Origin: Hyphomicrobium sp.
Lineage (GTDB): Bacteria > Pseudomonadota > Alphaproteobacteria > Rhizobiales > Hyphomicrobiaceae
Direction: 5' to 3'
Length of the DNA: 64,000 nt
Assembly (NCBI GenBank): GCA_019751875.1
Contig: JAIEMV010000004.1
Span: 186,001-250,000 of the forward strand
Part shown: piece after piece, positions 54,464 to 64,000 of the stretch
Numbering within the stretch: the first letter of the stretch is position 1
How the letters are laid out: each line of letters begins with the position of its first letter
Translations under genes and position numbers: made by a program
Notes under the pieces: generated by a model
What the model saw: only the letters and a program-made list of their open reading frames with translations
The model's database searches: none
What the model was told of the DNA's origin: nothing

Positions 54464-56137
54464 TCAGCGCCGAGATCGCGTGAAAAACACCGGTAATTCA
54501 GGCTTTTCTTGCCGTTTCTGCTCATCATTTGACCAGTCTGCACGGCGGCTTTGCGGCTCGACTCCTACGGCGTAGGAACGGTCGGCAGCCGGCATATTCT
54601 GCTGCGCGGTTGCCGCTTGTTCCCGGCGCGAAGGATGCGAATCACCTGCCTGTTTTCCGCGCCCGGTGAGTCGCTCGAAGAGGCCGCGTTTCCTCGGCTC
54701 AGCCTCCGCTCTGACCTGTGCAGAATCATAGCTCGGCGGCCGTGCCGCTTCGCGCTGCATTTTTGCGTGATACTCGCGCTGACCGACGGCTGGGAATTCG
54801 TCCAGGTCGGGCATGCGGCGGGGCGTTCGCCGGATCGGAGCGGGCGGTGCCGGCGCAAAGTCGTCCTGAGGTGCCGCCGGCCGGGGATCATGGGTGTAGT
54901 CCATGGGCGGCGCGAAGCCCCCGCCGACCGACGCCGGAGGCAAGTCCGTTATCTCGACATCGTCGGAGTTGTGCCAGCTCGGTGCCGGTGGCGCTTGCTG
55001 CATCGACGGTACCTGGGCGGGCGGCTCGCGCGACAGTTCCTCAAACGCGCTCGACCTGTGGAGGGCCTCGGCGATGCTTGCTGTTGCAGCCTGTGTGGAC
55101 GGCACGGATTGCAGGGCGGGCGGGGTGGTCGGCACAGCCATTGCCGGCCGCGGCGCCATTTGCGCGGGCACGGCTAAGCGATCCATTCCGGATGCCACAA
55201 TCGAGACACGAACCCGGTCGCCGAGCGTGGGATCGAAGGTCGCGCCGACGATGATATTGGCTTCAGGATCCACTTCCTGGCGAACGCGGGTTGCTGCCTC
55301 ATCGACTTCATAGAGCGTGAGATCAGCGCCGCCGGTAATCGAGAGGAGCAAGCCCTTCGCGCCGGCGAGCGATACATCGTCAAGCAGCGGGTTGGTGATC
55401 GCCTCTTCGGCGGCGCGCACGGCGCGGCCGTCACCGGACGCTTCGCCCGTTCCCATCATGGCGCTACCCATGCCACTCATCACGGTGCGCACATCCGCGA
55501 AATCGAGGTTGATCAGGCCTTCCTTGACGATGAGGTCCACGATGCAAGCGACGCCGGAATAAAGCACCTGGTCGGCCAGAACGAAGGCTTCGGCAAAGGT
55601 TGTGCGTTCACTTGCGATCCGGAAGAGGTTCTGGTTCGGAATGACGATCAACGTGTCGACATGCGATTTCAGTTCGGCAATTCCGGCTTCCGCAATGCGC
55701 ATGCGGCGCGAACCCTCGAACTGGAAGGGCTTCGTGACGACGGCGACGGTGAGAATATTCTGTTCTTTGGCGGCACGCGCAATGACGGCGGCAGCTCCGG
55801 TGCCGGTGCCACCGCCCATCCCGGCAGCAACAAAGACCATGTGCGATCCGGCGACGAACTGTCGGATTTCGTCGAGTGTTTCAATGGCGGCCGCTTCGCC
55901 GATGTCGGGACGCGACCCAGCACCCAAGCCTTCCGTGAGCTTGGCTCCCAACTGGATCTTGTGTGGCGCATGGGATGCCACGAGAGACTGAGCGTCCGTA
56001 TTGGCCACGACGAAGTCGACGCCTTCCAGGTTGGCGTCGATCATGTTGTTGATCGCGTTGCAGCCTGCACCTCCGACACCGATGACGGTGATGCGGGGCT
56101 TCAGGTCCAGGATGTTCGGCGGCACGTTTGCGCTCAT
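54464..56137 (-). CDS. ftsZ: Cell division protein FtsZ
   Basis: A 557-residue tubulin-like GTPase that forms the division ring. The nucleotide site is intact: [22 protein letters not shown], and the tubulin signature GGGTGTGAA (residues 108-116). The T7 loop reads [20 protein letters not shown]. After the core (about residue 320) an unusually long linker of over 200 residues rich in Pro, Ala and Gln leads to a C-terminal peptide, [12 protein letters not shown], which would bind FtsA. The long linker is typical of Hyphomicrobiales. It lies 67 nt downstream of ftsA. Confidence 0.97.
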   Translation of the reverse strand: MSANVPPNILDLKPRITVIGVGGAGCNAINNMIDANLEGVDFVVANTDAQSLVASHAPHKIQLGAKLTEGLGAGSRPDIGEAAAIETLDEIRQFVAGSHMVFVAAGMGGGTGTGAAAVIARAAKEQNILTVAVVTKPFQFEGSRRMRIAEAGIAELKSHVDTLIVIPNQNLFRIASERTTFAEAFVLADQVLYSGVACIVDLIVKEGLINLDFADVRTVMSGMGSAMMGTGEASGDGRAVRAAEEAITNPLLDDVSLAGAKGLLLSITGGADLTLYEVDEAATRVRQEVDPEANIIVGATFDPTLGDRVRVSIVASGMDRLAVPAQMAPRPAMAVPTTPPALQSVPSTQAATASIAEALHRSSAFEELSREPPAQVPSMQQAPPAPSWHNSDDVEITDLPPASVGGGFAPPMDYTHDPRPAAPQDDFAPAPPAPIRRTPRRMPDLDEFPAVGQREYHAKMQREAARPPSYDSAQVRAEAEPRKRGLFERLTGRGKQAGDSHPSRREQAATAQQNMPAADRSYAVGVEPQSRRADWSNDEQKRQEKPELPVFFTRSRR

Positions 56138-56204
56138 TTGGCCCTCAGACTGACAGAAGGAACGTGCGGGGGCGGGTTATCTTCCCCGGCCGTACTTGCC
56201 TTCT

Positions 56205-57464
56205 CTAGAACCCGTCCTTCAGCCACTGCCCGATCCGACCGACGTAGCCGCGGGGCGGATCTAGGCCCAGGGCTCCCGGCAGATCGACGGCCGCGCCTTC
56301 AGCGACGGCACGCAAAACACCAACGGCACCGGCGAACGCCGCCGATGCATATAGGGGAGGCAGGCCCGAAATCGTCTGGGGCCTACCCTCGCGCACGGGC
56401 CTCCTGAACACGCCTTCTGCGAAGGATTGCAGTCCGGAAATCTCGCTGCCGCCACCGCAGATAACTATCCGCGCGGCCGTTCCATCGAGAAGCCCAGCGC
56501 TCGCCAACTGATCGCGAACGAGGAGTAAGAGTTGGGCCATGCGCGACTGGATGATCCGGGCCAGATCAGCCTTGGTCGATCTCTGCTCAAGCCCCTCGCC
56601 GACGCCGGTTATGGCGTAAGTGAAGACATCGTGCTGATCCGACTGCGCTTTCAATACTGTGCCATAAAGCGTTTTGATTCGCTCGGCTTCTTCAAGTGGC
56701 GTGCGCAACGCATGCACAATATCCAGTGTGACATGTCCGCCGCCGATGGGCAGGGTGCAGGCAAAGATTGCCCGGCCTTCCTGGAACATGGCAACGCCGG
56801 TGACCGCAGCCCCGATATCGATGGTGACGATGCCATGTCGGCGCTCGTCTTCGCTGGTGACGGCGAGAGAGCTTGCGATCGGTCCCGGCACCAGCCGTCG
56901 CGCGGCGAGGTAGCAGCGCCCGATCGTTCGGGTGAGATTGACCACCGGTTGTGCATCCGTCGTGACGACGAATTGATGCGCCGCGATGCGATCGGCCCTG
57001 CCTCCAACGGGATCAGCTACCAGGGGACCGCCATCCAGGGAATAGCCCCAGGTCTCGAGTTGCAGGATCTGCCGGCCGTCCTTGGTGACATGGGCTCTTC
57101 CGGCGGCGGCGAGGCGATCGACCGTTTGCTGCGTGACAATTCTATTTTCAACCGGCGCCGCTGCCGCAAAGGTGCGGGATGTTAGAGGGCCTCCGTTGAG
57201 TAGGAGATCAATCCGCTCCAGCTGAATGCCAGCCATGTCTTCGGCCTGAGCAATGGCAAAACGGATGGCACTCTCGGCGGCGGCAAGATCAACGACAATC
57301 CCGGATTTGATACCCAGAGACGGAGCCAGTCCGACGCCTGCAATCCGTGACGGGCGGCCCTCCGAGTCGAGGGTCGCGATCAGGCAGACCGTCTTGAAGC
57401 TGCCGACGTCAAGGACAGCGGCAAAGCGATCGGATCGGGCGGGGCGAAGGGTTGCAGCGCTCAT
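56205..57464 (-). CDS. ftsA: Cell division protein FtsA
   Basis: A 419-residue actin-like ATPase that tethers FtsZ to the membrane. Family marks are FAAVLDVGSFKTVCLIATLD (phosphate 1), VTIDIGAAVTGVAMFQEGRA (phosphate 2), ITGVGEGLEQRSTKADLARI, RIVICGGGSEISGLQSFAEG (adenosine), and a C-terminal amphipathic helix (RIGQWLKDGF). ATG 57464 was chosen with GGAGG upstream; the frame upstream overlaps ftsQ. It starts 7 nt after the ftsQ stop. Confidence 0.95.
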   Translation of the reverse strand: MSAATLRPARSDRFAAVLDVGSFKTVCLIATLDSEGRPSRIAGVGLAPSLGIKSGIVVDLAAAESAIRFAIAQAEDMAGIQLERIDLLLNGGPLTSRTFAAAAPVENRIVTQQTVDRLAAAGRAHVTKDGRQILQLETWGYSLDGGPLVADPVGGRADRIAAHQFVVTTDAQPVVNLTRTIGRCYLAARRLVPGPIASSLAVTSEDERRHGIVTIDIGAAVTGVAMFQEGRAIFACTLPIGGGHVTLDIVHALRTPLEEAERIKTLYGTVLKAQSDQHDVFTYAITGVGEGLEQRSTKADLARIIQSRMAQLLLLVRDQLASAGLLDGTAARIVICGGGSEISGLQSFAEGVFRRPVREGRPQTISGLPPLYASAAFAGAVGVLRAVAEGAAVDLPGALGLDPPRGYVGRIGQWLKDGF

Positions 57465-57471
57465 GCTCGCT

Positions 57472-58389
57472 TCACCCTCCCCGTTCGGGCGCGACCGCGG
57501 GCGCGCGAATGGCGATCTTCGACTGCGAGCGCAGGTCGATGATCTGCGGGTGGGTGTCGAGGTGTGCTGCCAGTTGAGGTTCGTTCGCCAAACGGGCGAG
57601 CGCGGAGACTTCACCGTCGGACGGCAGATGAATCTGGCCACCGCTTGCCAAATCGAGCGTCCAGCGGCGATCGCCTAACCGCCGTGCGCGGACCACCCTC
57701 GACTTCAGCGAAGGATACCGGTCGAGTGCTGTCATGAGCTGCGCGGCCGTCTCGTTGGCCCCGTCACCTGCGATGCGCGGCAGATCGAGGACGGCGTCGG
57801 CTTTTACGGGGCCGAGTTGGCGGCCCGTCACGTCGATGAGTTCTGCACTCTCTCCGCGTTCCCAGATGGCGAACGGCTTACGCTCCGTCACCCGTATGGC
57901 GAGTTGCCCCGGCCAGACGCGGGATATTTCCACCGACTGCACCCACGGCAGCCGCTCGAACCGCTTGCGAATGACTGGCGCGTCGAAGCTCGCCAGCGAA
58001 CGGGCCGATTTCAAATCGAGCGCATCGAACAGATCGGCGTCTGGTGTGAAGCGGTGACCGGTCAAGGAAACCTGCTCGATGCCGAAGCCGAGCCATGTGG
58101 CCAGCTGATCTCGATGGAGGCCGCCCGAGGTATGGGCGGCAATCGCTCCGGCGGCCGATAACGCGACGCATGTGAGGCCGACCAGCATCCGGATCGGCGC
58201 GCGGCGCTTTTCGCGCGAGGCGGATCGTGCAGCCGGCTGTGACCGGTCGGGGTCGTAGGCGTGACCGAAATGGAAGGTCGATGAGGAGCGGCGGGGCGTG
58301 GAGGCTTGAGGGCTCTGCGCGTCCTGCGCCAGCCAGTTTGCGTTCAGCTCTCGCTCTACCTCTGGCAACTCGCGTCCTCGGTAATCCAT
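57472..58389 (-). CDS. ftsQ: Cell division protein FtsQ
   Basis: A 305-residue bitopic protein. A polar cytoplasmic N-terminus of about 85 residues with an Arg-rich stretch (ASREKRRAPIRM) precedes one membrane helix (LVGLTCVALSAAGAIAAH). The POTRA domain (IEQVSLTGHRFTPDADLFDA) and the FtsQ domain (LPWVQSVEISRVWPGQLAIR, then VTERKPFAIWERG) follow in the periplasm. It links early and late division proteins. ATG 58389 overlaps the end of ddl by 34 bp. The upstream longer frame is within ddl and rejected. Confidence 0.93.
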   Translation of the reverse strand: MDYRGRELPEVERELNANWLAQDAQSPQASTPRRSSSTFHFGHAYDPDRSQPAARSASREKRRAPIRMLVGLTCVALSAAGAIAAHTSGGLHRDQLATWLGFGIEQVSLTGHRFTPDADLFDALDLKSARSLASFDAPVIRKRFERLPWVQSVEISRVWPGQLAIRVTERKPFAIWERGESAELIDVTGRQLGPVKADAVLDLPRIAGDGANETAAQLMTALDRYPSLKSRVVRARRLGDRRWTLDLASGGQIHLPSDGEVSALARLANEPQLAAHLDTHPQIIDLRSQSKIAIRAPAVAPERGG

Positions 58390-59306
58390 CTGACGAGTTC
58401 TCCGAAGCTCCAGCCGGCATATTGAGCCAGTTCCGGAACCAGCGACGTGCCCGTCATGCCCGGCTGGGTGTTGACTTCGAGGCAAATGAGCTCGCCCGAA
58501 CCACCCGGAGTGTCGTCGTATCGGAAGTCGGCGCGCGACACGCCCCGGCAACCCAGCGCCTGATGCGCCGCTCCGGTGTATTTCCGGACCAACTGGTAAA
58601 CATCCGGTAAAACATCGGCCGGAAGCTCATGGATGGAGCCGCCGGGGGCGTATTTGGCTTCGAAGTCGTAGAAGACGAGGCCATCTTTCGGCTTGATCTC
58701 GATGACGTCGGTGACGAAGCCGCCGATGACAGCGCAGGTGAGTTCACGGCCGGCGATGTAGCGCTCGATCATCACGATGCCGTCCGGCTTGCCCCCGGAA
58801 AGGATTGCAGCAGACCATTCGTTGTTGCCGGGGCGGATGATCAAGACGCCGACGCTGGAGCCTTCATCGACCGGTTTGACGACATAGGGAGGCGGGAGCG
58901 TGTGGGCGATGGCGGCCTCGGCGCGGGTGAGAATACGTGCCTCGGCGACCGGCACGCCGGCCGGTTTCATGACCGCCTTGGCGCGCTCCTTGTGCATGGC
59001 GAGCGCAGATGCGAGGACGCCCGAGTGCGTGTACGGGATCTCTAGGCATTCGAGGATGCCTTGGATGCAGCCGTCTTCGCCAAAGCGGCCGTGCAGCGCG
59101 TTGAAGGCGACGTCGGGCTTCAGGGCGGACAACGTCGCGCAGATGTTGCGATCAACATCGACGCGCGTGACGCGATAGCCCTCGCCTTCCAGCGCGTCGG
59201 CGACGGCGGCGCCCGATCGCAGACTCACGGGGCGCTCCGCCGACCAACCGCCCATCAAAACGGCGACGTGTTCGCGCGTGCGCTGAGGCGCGGTGCCCAA
59301 CGTCAT
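58356..59306 (-). CDS. ddl: D-alanine--D-alanine ligase
   Basis: A 316-residue ATP-grasp enzyme that joins two D-alanines for the peptidoglycan stem peptide. It shows [20 protein letters not shown] (family signature), [40 protein letters not shown], and [13 protein letters not shown] with [19 protein letters not shown]. The last holds metal-binding Glu and Asn. The start overlaps the murB stop (ATGA) and the 3' end overlaps ftsQ. The name ddlB is often used in this cluster. Confidence 0.95.
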   Translation of the reverse strand: MTLGTAPQRTREHVAVLMGGWSAERPVSLRSGAAVADALEGEGYRVTRVDVDRNICATLSALKPDVAFNALHGRFGEDGCIQGILECLEIPYTHSGVLASALAMHKERAKAVMKPAGVPVAEARILTRAEAAIAHTLPPPYVVKPVDEGSSVGVLIIRPGNNEWSAAILSGGKPDGIVMIERYIAGRELTCAVIGGFVTDVIEIKPKDGLVFYDFEAKYAPGGSIHELPADVLPDVYQLVRKYTGAAHQALGCRGVSRADFRYDDTPGGSGELICLEVNTQPGMTGTSLVPELAQYAGWSFGELVRWITEDASCQR

Positions 59307-60268
59307 GATGCGTTCTCTTGCAGGGCTAGCGCCTCACCCATCGGGCGGCCGTCCTTGGGTTCACCGAGGCGGATAATCTCCCATTCAAGGGCCACGCCGG
59401 ATGTGGCTTTCACGCGGGCTCGAACGGTTTCGCCCAGTGTCTCGACGTCCTCGCCTGAGGCTTTCTGGTCGTTGATGAGGAAGTTGCAGTGCATTTCGGA
59501 CACCTTCGCGCCGCCGACACGGAGGCCACGGCAGCCGGCGCCGTCGACAAGTTTCCAGGCACTGTTGCCGGGCGGGTTTTTGAATGTGGAGCCGCCGGTG
59601 CGTTCGCGGACGGGCTGGTTTTTCTCGCGATAATCGGCGACCTCATCCATCTCTCTTTGGATCTCGTCGGGATCGCCAGGCTTGCCTTCGTAGGTCGCTT
59701 GCGTGAAGATCCAATCGTCGGGGATGCCGCAATGGCGATACGTGAATTTCATGTCGGCAAGCGAGAGGACGTGGATGTTGCCCTGGCGATCGACCGCTCG
59801 GGCGCTGACGAGAACGTCCTTGGTTTCGGTGCCATGCGCCCCGGCGTTCATGCGCAAGGCACCGCCGATGGAGCCGGGAATCCCGCGGTAGAACGATAGG
59901 CCAGCGATGCCGGCTTCTGCCGCGGCGCGCGCGACTTTGACATCGGGAACGGCTGTGCCGGCCGTGAGACGCGTGCCGTTGGTCGTGATCTCGTTGAAGC
60001 CACGGCCCAGGCGGATGACCACGCCGGGCACGCCGCCATCGCGAACGAGCAAATTGGAGCCGAGGCCAATGACGAACACGGGCAGGTCAGGTCCGACGTT
60101 CTTGAGAAAGTAGGCGAGGTCGGCTTCGTCCGTAGGGGCGAAGAGAACTTGTGCGGGCCCGCCGACGCGGAACCACGTGATCTCCGAGAGCGGTGCGTTG
60201 GCGGTGAGGCGGCCGCGCAACTCCGGCATGCGGGCCTTCAGATCGCAGGTGATATCGGGAAAGCTCAT
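59303..60268 (-). CDS. murB: UDP-N-acetylenolpyruvoylglucosamine reductase
   Basis: A 321-residue FAD enzyme that makes UDP-MurNAc. The FAD site shows [20 protein letters not shown] and [20 protein letters not shown]. Later regions include [40 protein letters not shown] and [20 protein letters not shown] with the catalytic-type Ser. ATG 60268 is the family start. It lies 26 nt after murC and its stop overlaps the ddl start. Confidence 0.95.
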   Translation of the reverse strand: MSFPDITCDLKARMPELRGRLTANAPLSEITWFRVGGPAQVLFAPTDEADLAYFLKNVGPDLPVFVIGLGSNLLVRDGGVPGVVIRLGRGFNEITTNGTRLTAGTAVPDVKVARAAAEAGIAGLSFYRGIPGSIGGALRMNAGAHGTETKDVLVSARAVDRQGNIHVLSLADMKFTYRHCGIPDDWIFTQATYEGKPGDPDEIQREMDEVADYREKNQPVRERTGGSTFKNPPGNSAWKLVDGAGCRGLRVGGAKVSEMHCNFLINDQKASGEDVETLGETVRARVKATSGVALEWEIIRLGEPKDGRPMGEALALQENAS

Positions 60269-60294
60269 TGGGTATGGCCTTGCGGAGTGCGCGC

Positions 60295-61716
60295 CTATTC
60301 GGCGGCCTGGGCGGAGAGCCACTGCGGAAGGCTGGCCGCCCATTCGGTGGAGGTGCCGGCACCGAGGCAGACGACCATGTCGCCGGGGCGGCCGTAGCGG
60401 CGCAGCAGCGGAACGATGTCGGCGGGGTGATCGACGGACGTGACGGCACGGTGGCCCGTTGCACGGATGCCATCGGCGAGCGCGTGCTGGTCGATGCCGT
60501 CGATCGGTGTTTCGCCGGCGGAGTAGAGCGGCGCTACGATGACGCTGTCGGCCTCTCTGAAGCACGCGGAGAATTCGCCGAAGAGGTCGTGCACGCGCGT
60601 GAACCTATGGGGTTCGCATATGGCGATCACGCGCCCTTTCGCACCTGCGCGGGCGGCCTGGAGAACGGCGGCGATTTCGATCGGATGGTGGGCGTAGTCG
60701 TCATAGATCTGGATGCCGTTCCACTGGCCCGTCGGCTGGAAGCGGCGCTTGACGCCAGAGAAGTCAGCGAGGCCTGCACGAATCACGTCGTCGCTGATTC
60801 CGGCTTCGGCGGCGACCGCAATGGCTGCAAGTGCATTCAGCGCGTTGTGGTGGCCGGGAACAGGGATCTGCCAGCCGGAGATGGTGCGGGCGCCACCGGT
60901 CACTCGCGAGGACAGTTGTGCGTCGAAAAACGTCGTGAATCCGTCCTGGTGGGAACCGATGAGCTGCAAATCGGCGCCTTGCGAGACGCCATAGGTGAGC
61001 AGGCGGCGGCCATCACGGCGCAGATCGAGGCGCTCGACCATCTCGCGGACAACCGGGTGATCGATGCACGTGACGGCGAGGCCGTAGAAGGGAATGTTGC
61101 GGTAAAATGCGGCGTATTCCGCGTGCATGTTCTCTACGGACTTGAAGTAGTCGAGGTGCTCTGGATCGATGTTGGTAACGATGCCGATTTCAGTCGGGAG
61201 GCGCACGAACGTTCCATCGCTCTCGTCGGCTTCGACGATCATCCACCGGCCCTTGCCGAGACGCGCGTTCGAGCCCCACGCGTTGATGATGCCGCCCGTG
61301 ATCACCGTCGGATCGGTGCCGGCCTTTTCGAAAATGGTGGAGACCAGCGATGTCGTCGTGGTTTTGCCGTGGGTGCCGGTAACGGAGATCGTTGAATAGA
61401 GGCGCATCAGTTCGGACAGCGCTTCCGCCCGGCGGATGACAGTGAGGCCTTTGCTCCGGGCCGCCTCAAGTTCCGGATTGCCGGACTTCACAGCGGTGGA
61501 AATGATGATGTTCCGGGCGCCGATCAGGTTCACCGCGTCATGACCGATGAAAACGCGCACGCCCTTGGCGCGCAGGCGGCGGACGTTGGCGCTTTCCTTC
61601 TGATCGCTGCCTTGGACGGCAAACCCCTTCGCAAGCAGGATCTCGGCGATGGCGCTCATGCCGATGCCGCCGATGCCGATGATGTGGAATGTGCCTGCGT
61701 TGCGGGGTATTTGCAT
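60295..61716 (-). CDS. murC: UDP-N-acetylmuramate--L-alanine ligase
   Basis: A 473-residue Mur ligase that adds the first amino acid to UDP-MurNAc. The N-terminus has [20 protein letters not shown], the ATP site [20 protein letters not shown], and [20 protein letters not shown]. It closes with [20 protein letters not shown] and a C-terminal Rossmann-like domain. The length is normal and the ATG is clear. It lies 40 nt downstream of murG on the same strand. Confidence 0.96.
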   Translation of the reverse strand: MQIPRNAGTFHIIGIGGIGMSAIAEILLAKGFAVQGSDQKESANVRRLRAKGVRVFIGHDAVNLIGARNIIISTAVKSGNPELEAARSKGLTVIRRAEALSELMRLYSTISVTGTHGKTTTTSLVSTIFEKAGTDPTVITGGIINAWGSNARLGKGRWMIVEADESDGTFVRLPTEIGIVTNIDPEHLDYFKSVENMHAEYAAFYRNIPFYGLAVTCIDHPVVREMVERLDLRRDGRRLLTYGVSQGADLQLIGSHQDGFTTFFDAQLSSRVTGGARTISGWQIPVPGHHNALNALAAIAVAAEAGISDDVIRAGLADFSGVKRRFQPTGQWNGIQIYDDYAHHPIEIAAVLQAARAGAKGRVIAICEPHRFTRVHDLFGEFSACFREADSVIVAPLYSAGETPIDGIDQHALADGIRATGHRAVTSVDHPADIVPLLRRYGRPGDMVVCLGAGTSTEWAASLPQWLSAQAAE

Positions 61717-61756
61717 CGTGTTGTCTATCGTACCGTCAAACGTTGCAGATCAGGCA

Positions 61757-62893
61757 TCAGGATGCCCGGGCGGATGTCGGCGTGGTGGCCTTAGCGGCCC
61801 CCGCAAGCTCTTCCACAAGGGCTGCCAGCCGTACAACGGCGTCCGGACGGCCTTGCTTCCTTGCACACTCTGCTGCTTCGCGGAGCGCGGCGCCACTCTC
61901 CATGAGCCGCGCGATCTCGTAGGCAAGCCTTTCCGGGCTCAGTGTCTTTTGTTCGATACACCAAGCACCGCCCGATTCGGCAAGTTGGGTTGCATTTTGC
62001 AACTGATCGTTGTCGAGGGAATGAGGCAAGGGCACCAATATTGACGGGCGGCCGATCACCGTTAACTCCGCGACAGACGACGCGCCGGCCCGGCCGACGA
62101 CGAGATGGCTTGCTGCCATGCGGGCGGGCAGATCCTTGAAGAAGGGGGATATTTCGGCGGCTATTCCGGCGTCGTGATATGCGGCTCGTACCCGGACAAC
62201 GTCTTCCTCGCGGGCTTGCTGGACGACGTTCAATCGCGATTTCAAGGGAGCAGGCAGCAGAGTGAGTGCCGGAGGGACCGCGTCCGAAAAGTAACGGGCT
62301 CCCTGACTGCCGCCGAAAATCAGAACATGGAAGGGACCGTTCGGCTCCAAGGGTGGATAAACGCGCGCCGCCGCTTCGAGGACGATGCCACGGACCGGAT
62401 TTCCGGTGAAGCGGGCTTTGGCCAGCAGCGGGCCCTCCAGAAACTTTGTCGTCTCGAATGATGTCGCGATGGCATTGACGCGCCCGGCCAGCATCTTGTT
62501 GGCTCTGCCGAGCACGGCGTTCTGCTCGTGGAGCATGGTTGGAATACCGAGCTGGCGGGCAGCAATAAGCGGCGGGAACGTTGGATACCCTCCAAACCCC
62601 ACCACCACGAGGGGGCGCACGGTTTTCATCAGCTTGCGGGCCGCAACGATGCCTTTGGCCAGCGCCAGGCCCGTCTTCGCAACGGAGAGAGGTGATTTCG
62701 AAGCGAGCGTCGCAGAGGGCACCTGATGCACTGCACGCGCAGGAAAGCCCGTGCCGTAGCGGTCCCCACGCATATCCGTCACCAGATCAACGGTGTAGCC
62801 GCGGCGACCTAATTCCTCGGCCAGGGCGAACGCCGGAAACAAGTGTCCTCCCGTGCCCCCGGCGGCCAACATGACGGTTCGATTCCGGTCCAT
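61757..62893 (-). CDS. murG: UDP-GlcNAc transferase to lipid I
   Basis: A 378-residue GT-B transferase that converts lipid I to lipid II at the cytoplasmic face. Marks are VMLAAGGTGGHLFPAFALAE (first G-loop), VGFGGYPTFPPLIAARQLGI, LHEQNAVLGRANKMLAG, HVLIFGGSQGARYFSDAVPP and SHLVVGRAGASSVAELTVIG. I chose ATG 62893, which has GGGGAGAG upstream; a TTG at 62935 would add 14 residues. It lies 87 nt downstream of ftsW. Confidence 0.95.
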   Translation of the reverse strand: MDRNRTVMLAAGGTGGHLFPAFALAEELGRRGYTVDLVTDMRGDRYGTGFPARAVHQVPSATLASKSPLSVAKTGLALAKGIVAARKLMKTVRPLVVVGFGGYPTFPPLIAARQLGIPTMLHEQNAVLGRANKMLAGRVNAIATSFETTKFLEGPLLAKARFTGNPVRGIVLEAAARVYPPLEPNGPFHVLIFGGSQGARYFSDAVPPALTLLPAPLKSRLNVVQQAREEDVVRVRAAYHDAGIAAEISPFFKDLPARMAASHLVVGRAGASSVAELTVIGRPSILVPLPHSLDNDQLQNATQLAESGGAWCIEQKTLSPERLAYEIARLMESGAALREAAECARKQGRPDAVVRLAALVEELAGAAKATTPTSARAS

Positions 62894-62980
62894 AATTTTG
62901 GCTACTCTCCCCAACCGGATGCTCTTGTCAGCCAAACGCGGCCGTTTCTGGTCCGGTTGTCGTCCGGTTGCACCGTCCTT

Positions 62981-64000
62981 TCAAGAGACGCGGCGACGCG
63001 TGAGGGCCAGCAGCATTCCGAGCGTCACTGAGACCGCGAGCGTGGAGGAGCCGCCGGCCGACAGGTATGGCAGCGTGATGCCTTTTGCGGGAAGGAGGCC
63101 GACATTGACGCCCATGTTGAAGAGCGCTTGGAGGCCGAACACCAGGGCGAGGCCGATGATGCCCAACTTCACCGATACGTCGGGTTCCTGGCCGGCCCGG
63201 TAGAGAGCGCGGAGCACAATAAAGGCAAAGAGCATGACGATCGCGAGGCAGGCGACGGCGCCGTACTCCTCCGCGATGACCGCAAAGATGAAGTCCGTAT
63301 GGGCGTCGGGCAAAGACGTTTTGATGGTGCCTTCGCCGGGTCCTCGCCCGAAAAAGCCACCTTGCTCGAAGGATTGCAAAGCGCGGTCGACCTGACTGTT
63401 GTCGCCGGGGGCGGGATCGAGAAAGCGATCGATGCGGGCCTCGACGTGAGGGAAAGTGAAGTATGCGCCGATAATCCCCGCGAGGCCCAGCGCAACGATG
63501 GCTGCCGCGTAGATCAGCGGTTGGCCGGAGACGAAGAAGAGCGCGCCCCATACGAGGCTCAGGAGCAATGTCTGGCCGACGTCGGGTTGCATGACGAGAA
63601 ACGAAGCGACGAGCGCGTACAAGCCGATAGCAAACCACAGCCCCGGCATCTCGGGGCGTTTTCGTGCTTCTGCGAGCAACCAGGCCGAGATGACGACGAA
63701 CGCAGGCTTCAGGAACTCGGACGGTTGCACCGAGTGGCTGCCGATCGATAGCCAGCGACGGGCGCCGTTGATTTCGCGGCCGGTCACGTGGACGACGATA
63801 AGTCCGGCGATCGCAACGAACAGCACACCAAGCGCGACGCGGCGCGTCTCACGTGGGGTCAGGAACGAAAGCACGACGAGGATCACTGCGCCCAGCGCAG
63901 AGAAGAGGACGTGACGCTCGACGAAGTAATACGCCGGCAGGCCCTTCTTGAGAGCCACCGATGGGCTGGCGGCCAGCGAGAAAACGAGGCCAGCACCGAT
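62981..64000 (-). CDS. ftsW: FtsW, peptidoglycan glycosyltransferase of the SEDS family, 5' part missing
   Basis: Polytopic division protein that polymerises lipid II at the septum. The right window edge cuts the 5' end: 339 residues are visible, about 45 fewer than a full protein. Read on the minus strand the frame is open from position 64000 as IGAGLVFSLAASPSVALKKG. SEDS marks include GREINGARRWLSIGSHSVQP (conserved-type Arg-Trp and Gln-Pro-Ser), DHTDF-like DAHTDFIFAVIAEEYG, and NMGVNVGLLPAKGITLPYLS. It is the first gene of the murG-murC-murB-ddl-ftsQAZ series in the window. Confidence 0.94.
   Translation of the reverse strand: MGAGLVFSLAASPSVALKKGLPAYYFVERHVLFSALGAVILVVLSFLTPRETRRVALGVLFVAIAGLIVVHVTGREINGARRWLSIGSHSVQPSEFLKPAFVVISAWLLAEARKRPEMPGLWFAIGLYALVASFLVMQPDVGQTLLLSLVWGALFFVSGQPLIYAAAIVALGLAGIIGAYFTFPHVEARIDRFLDPAPGDNSQVDRALQSFEQGGFFGRGPGEGTIKTSLPDAHTDFIFAVIAEEYGAVACLAIVMLFAFIVLRALYRAGQEPDVSVKLGIIGLALVFGLQALFNMGVNVGLLPAKGITLPYLSAGGSSTLAVSVTLGMLLALTRRRVS

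Noticed and set aside
58390-58551. N-terminal extension of FtsQ
   Set aside because: It lies entirely within ddl in another frame and lacks similarity to FtsQ.

Overview
The window is a chromosomal segment from an alphaproteobacterium, most probably a Hyphomicrobiales (Rhizobiales) member close to Hyphomicrobium or Filomicrobium. The reasons are the high G+C content, a circularly permuted two-piece tmRNA gene, an alphaproteobacterial SspB, a DUF4169 and ribbon-helix-helix gene pair, an FtsZ with a long C-terminal linker, and the gene order murG-murC-murB-ddl-ftsQ-ftsA-ftsZ-lpxC-bamD-ligA. Family assignments were made by reading motifs; no database search was run. I found no rRNA or tRNA genes, insertion sequences, prophage or CRISPR array.

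Region 1 (1-13.3 kb) is a Wzx/Wzy-type exopolysaccharide locus. It holds the end of a Wza-like export protein, an outer-membrane beta-barrel, a GumC/Wzz-type co-polymerase whose kinase domain has lost the Walker A lysine, a priming sugar phosphotransferase split by a frameshift at a run of ten A, a Wzy-like polymerase, four glycosyltransferases and a Wzx flippase. A small hypothetical gene and a secreted probable beta-barrel protein follow.

Region 2 (14.8-20.6 kb) is a TonB module: a TonB-dependent receptor facing a divergent operon of a small secreted protein, exbB, exbD and tonB. Region 3 (20.7-36.3 kb) is mostly housekeeping. It has a cytosolic histidine kinase, a HerA-type ATPase, a lone rmlC, psd-pssA for phosphatidylethanolamine synthesis, a DegP protease, hflK-hflC with a DUF2065 protein, thyA-folA, a CPBP membrane protease, the permuted tmRNA next to sspB, and fumC. 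Two families of intergenic palindromic repeats lie here; a copy of one of them sits inside the spacer of the tmRNA gene.

Region 4 (36.3-50 kb) carries a giant AsmA protein, UvrD helicase, a bactofilin, a membrane protein ending in a J-domain-like HPD segment, a DUF3754 protein, prmA and an M24 aminopeptidase P. Region 5 (50-64 kb, all minus strand) is the division and cell-wall cluster. It is read from the truncated ftsW at the right edge through murG, murC, murB, ddl, ftsQ, ftsA and ftsZ, then lpxC, bamD and ligA. Peptidoglycan precursor synthesis, divisome assembly and outer-membrane biogenesis are thus encoded side by side, with short gaps or overlaps within the mur-fts part.
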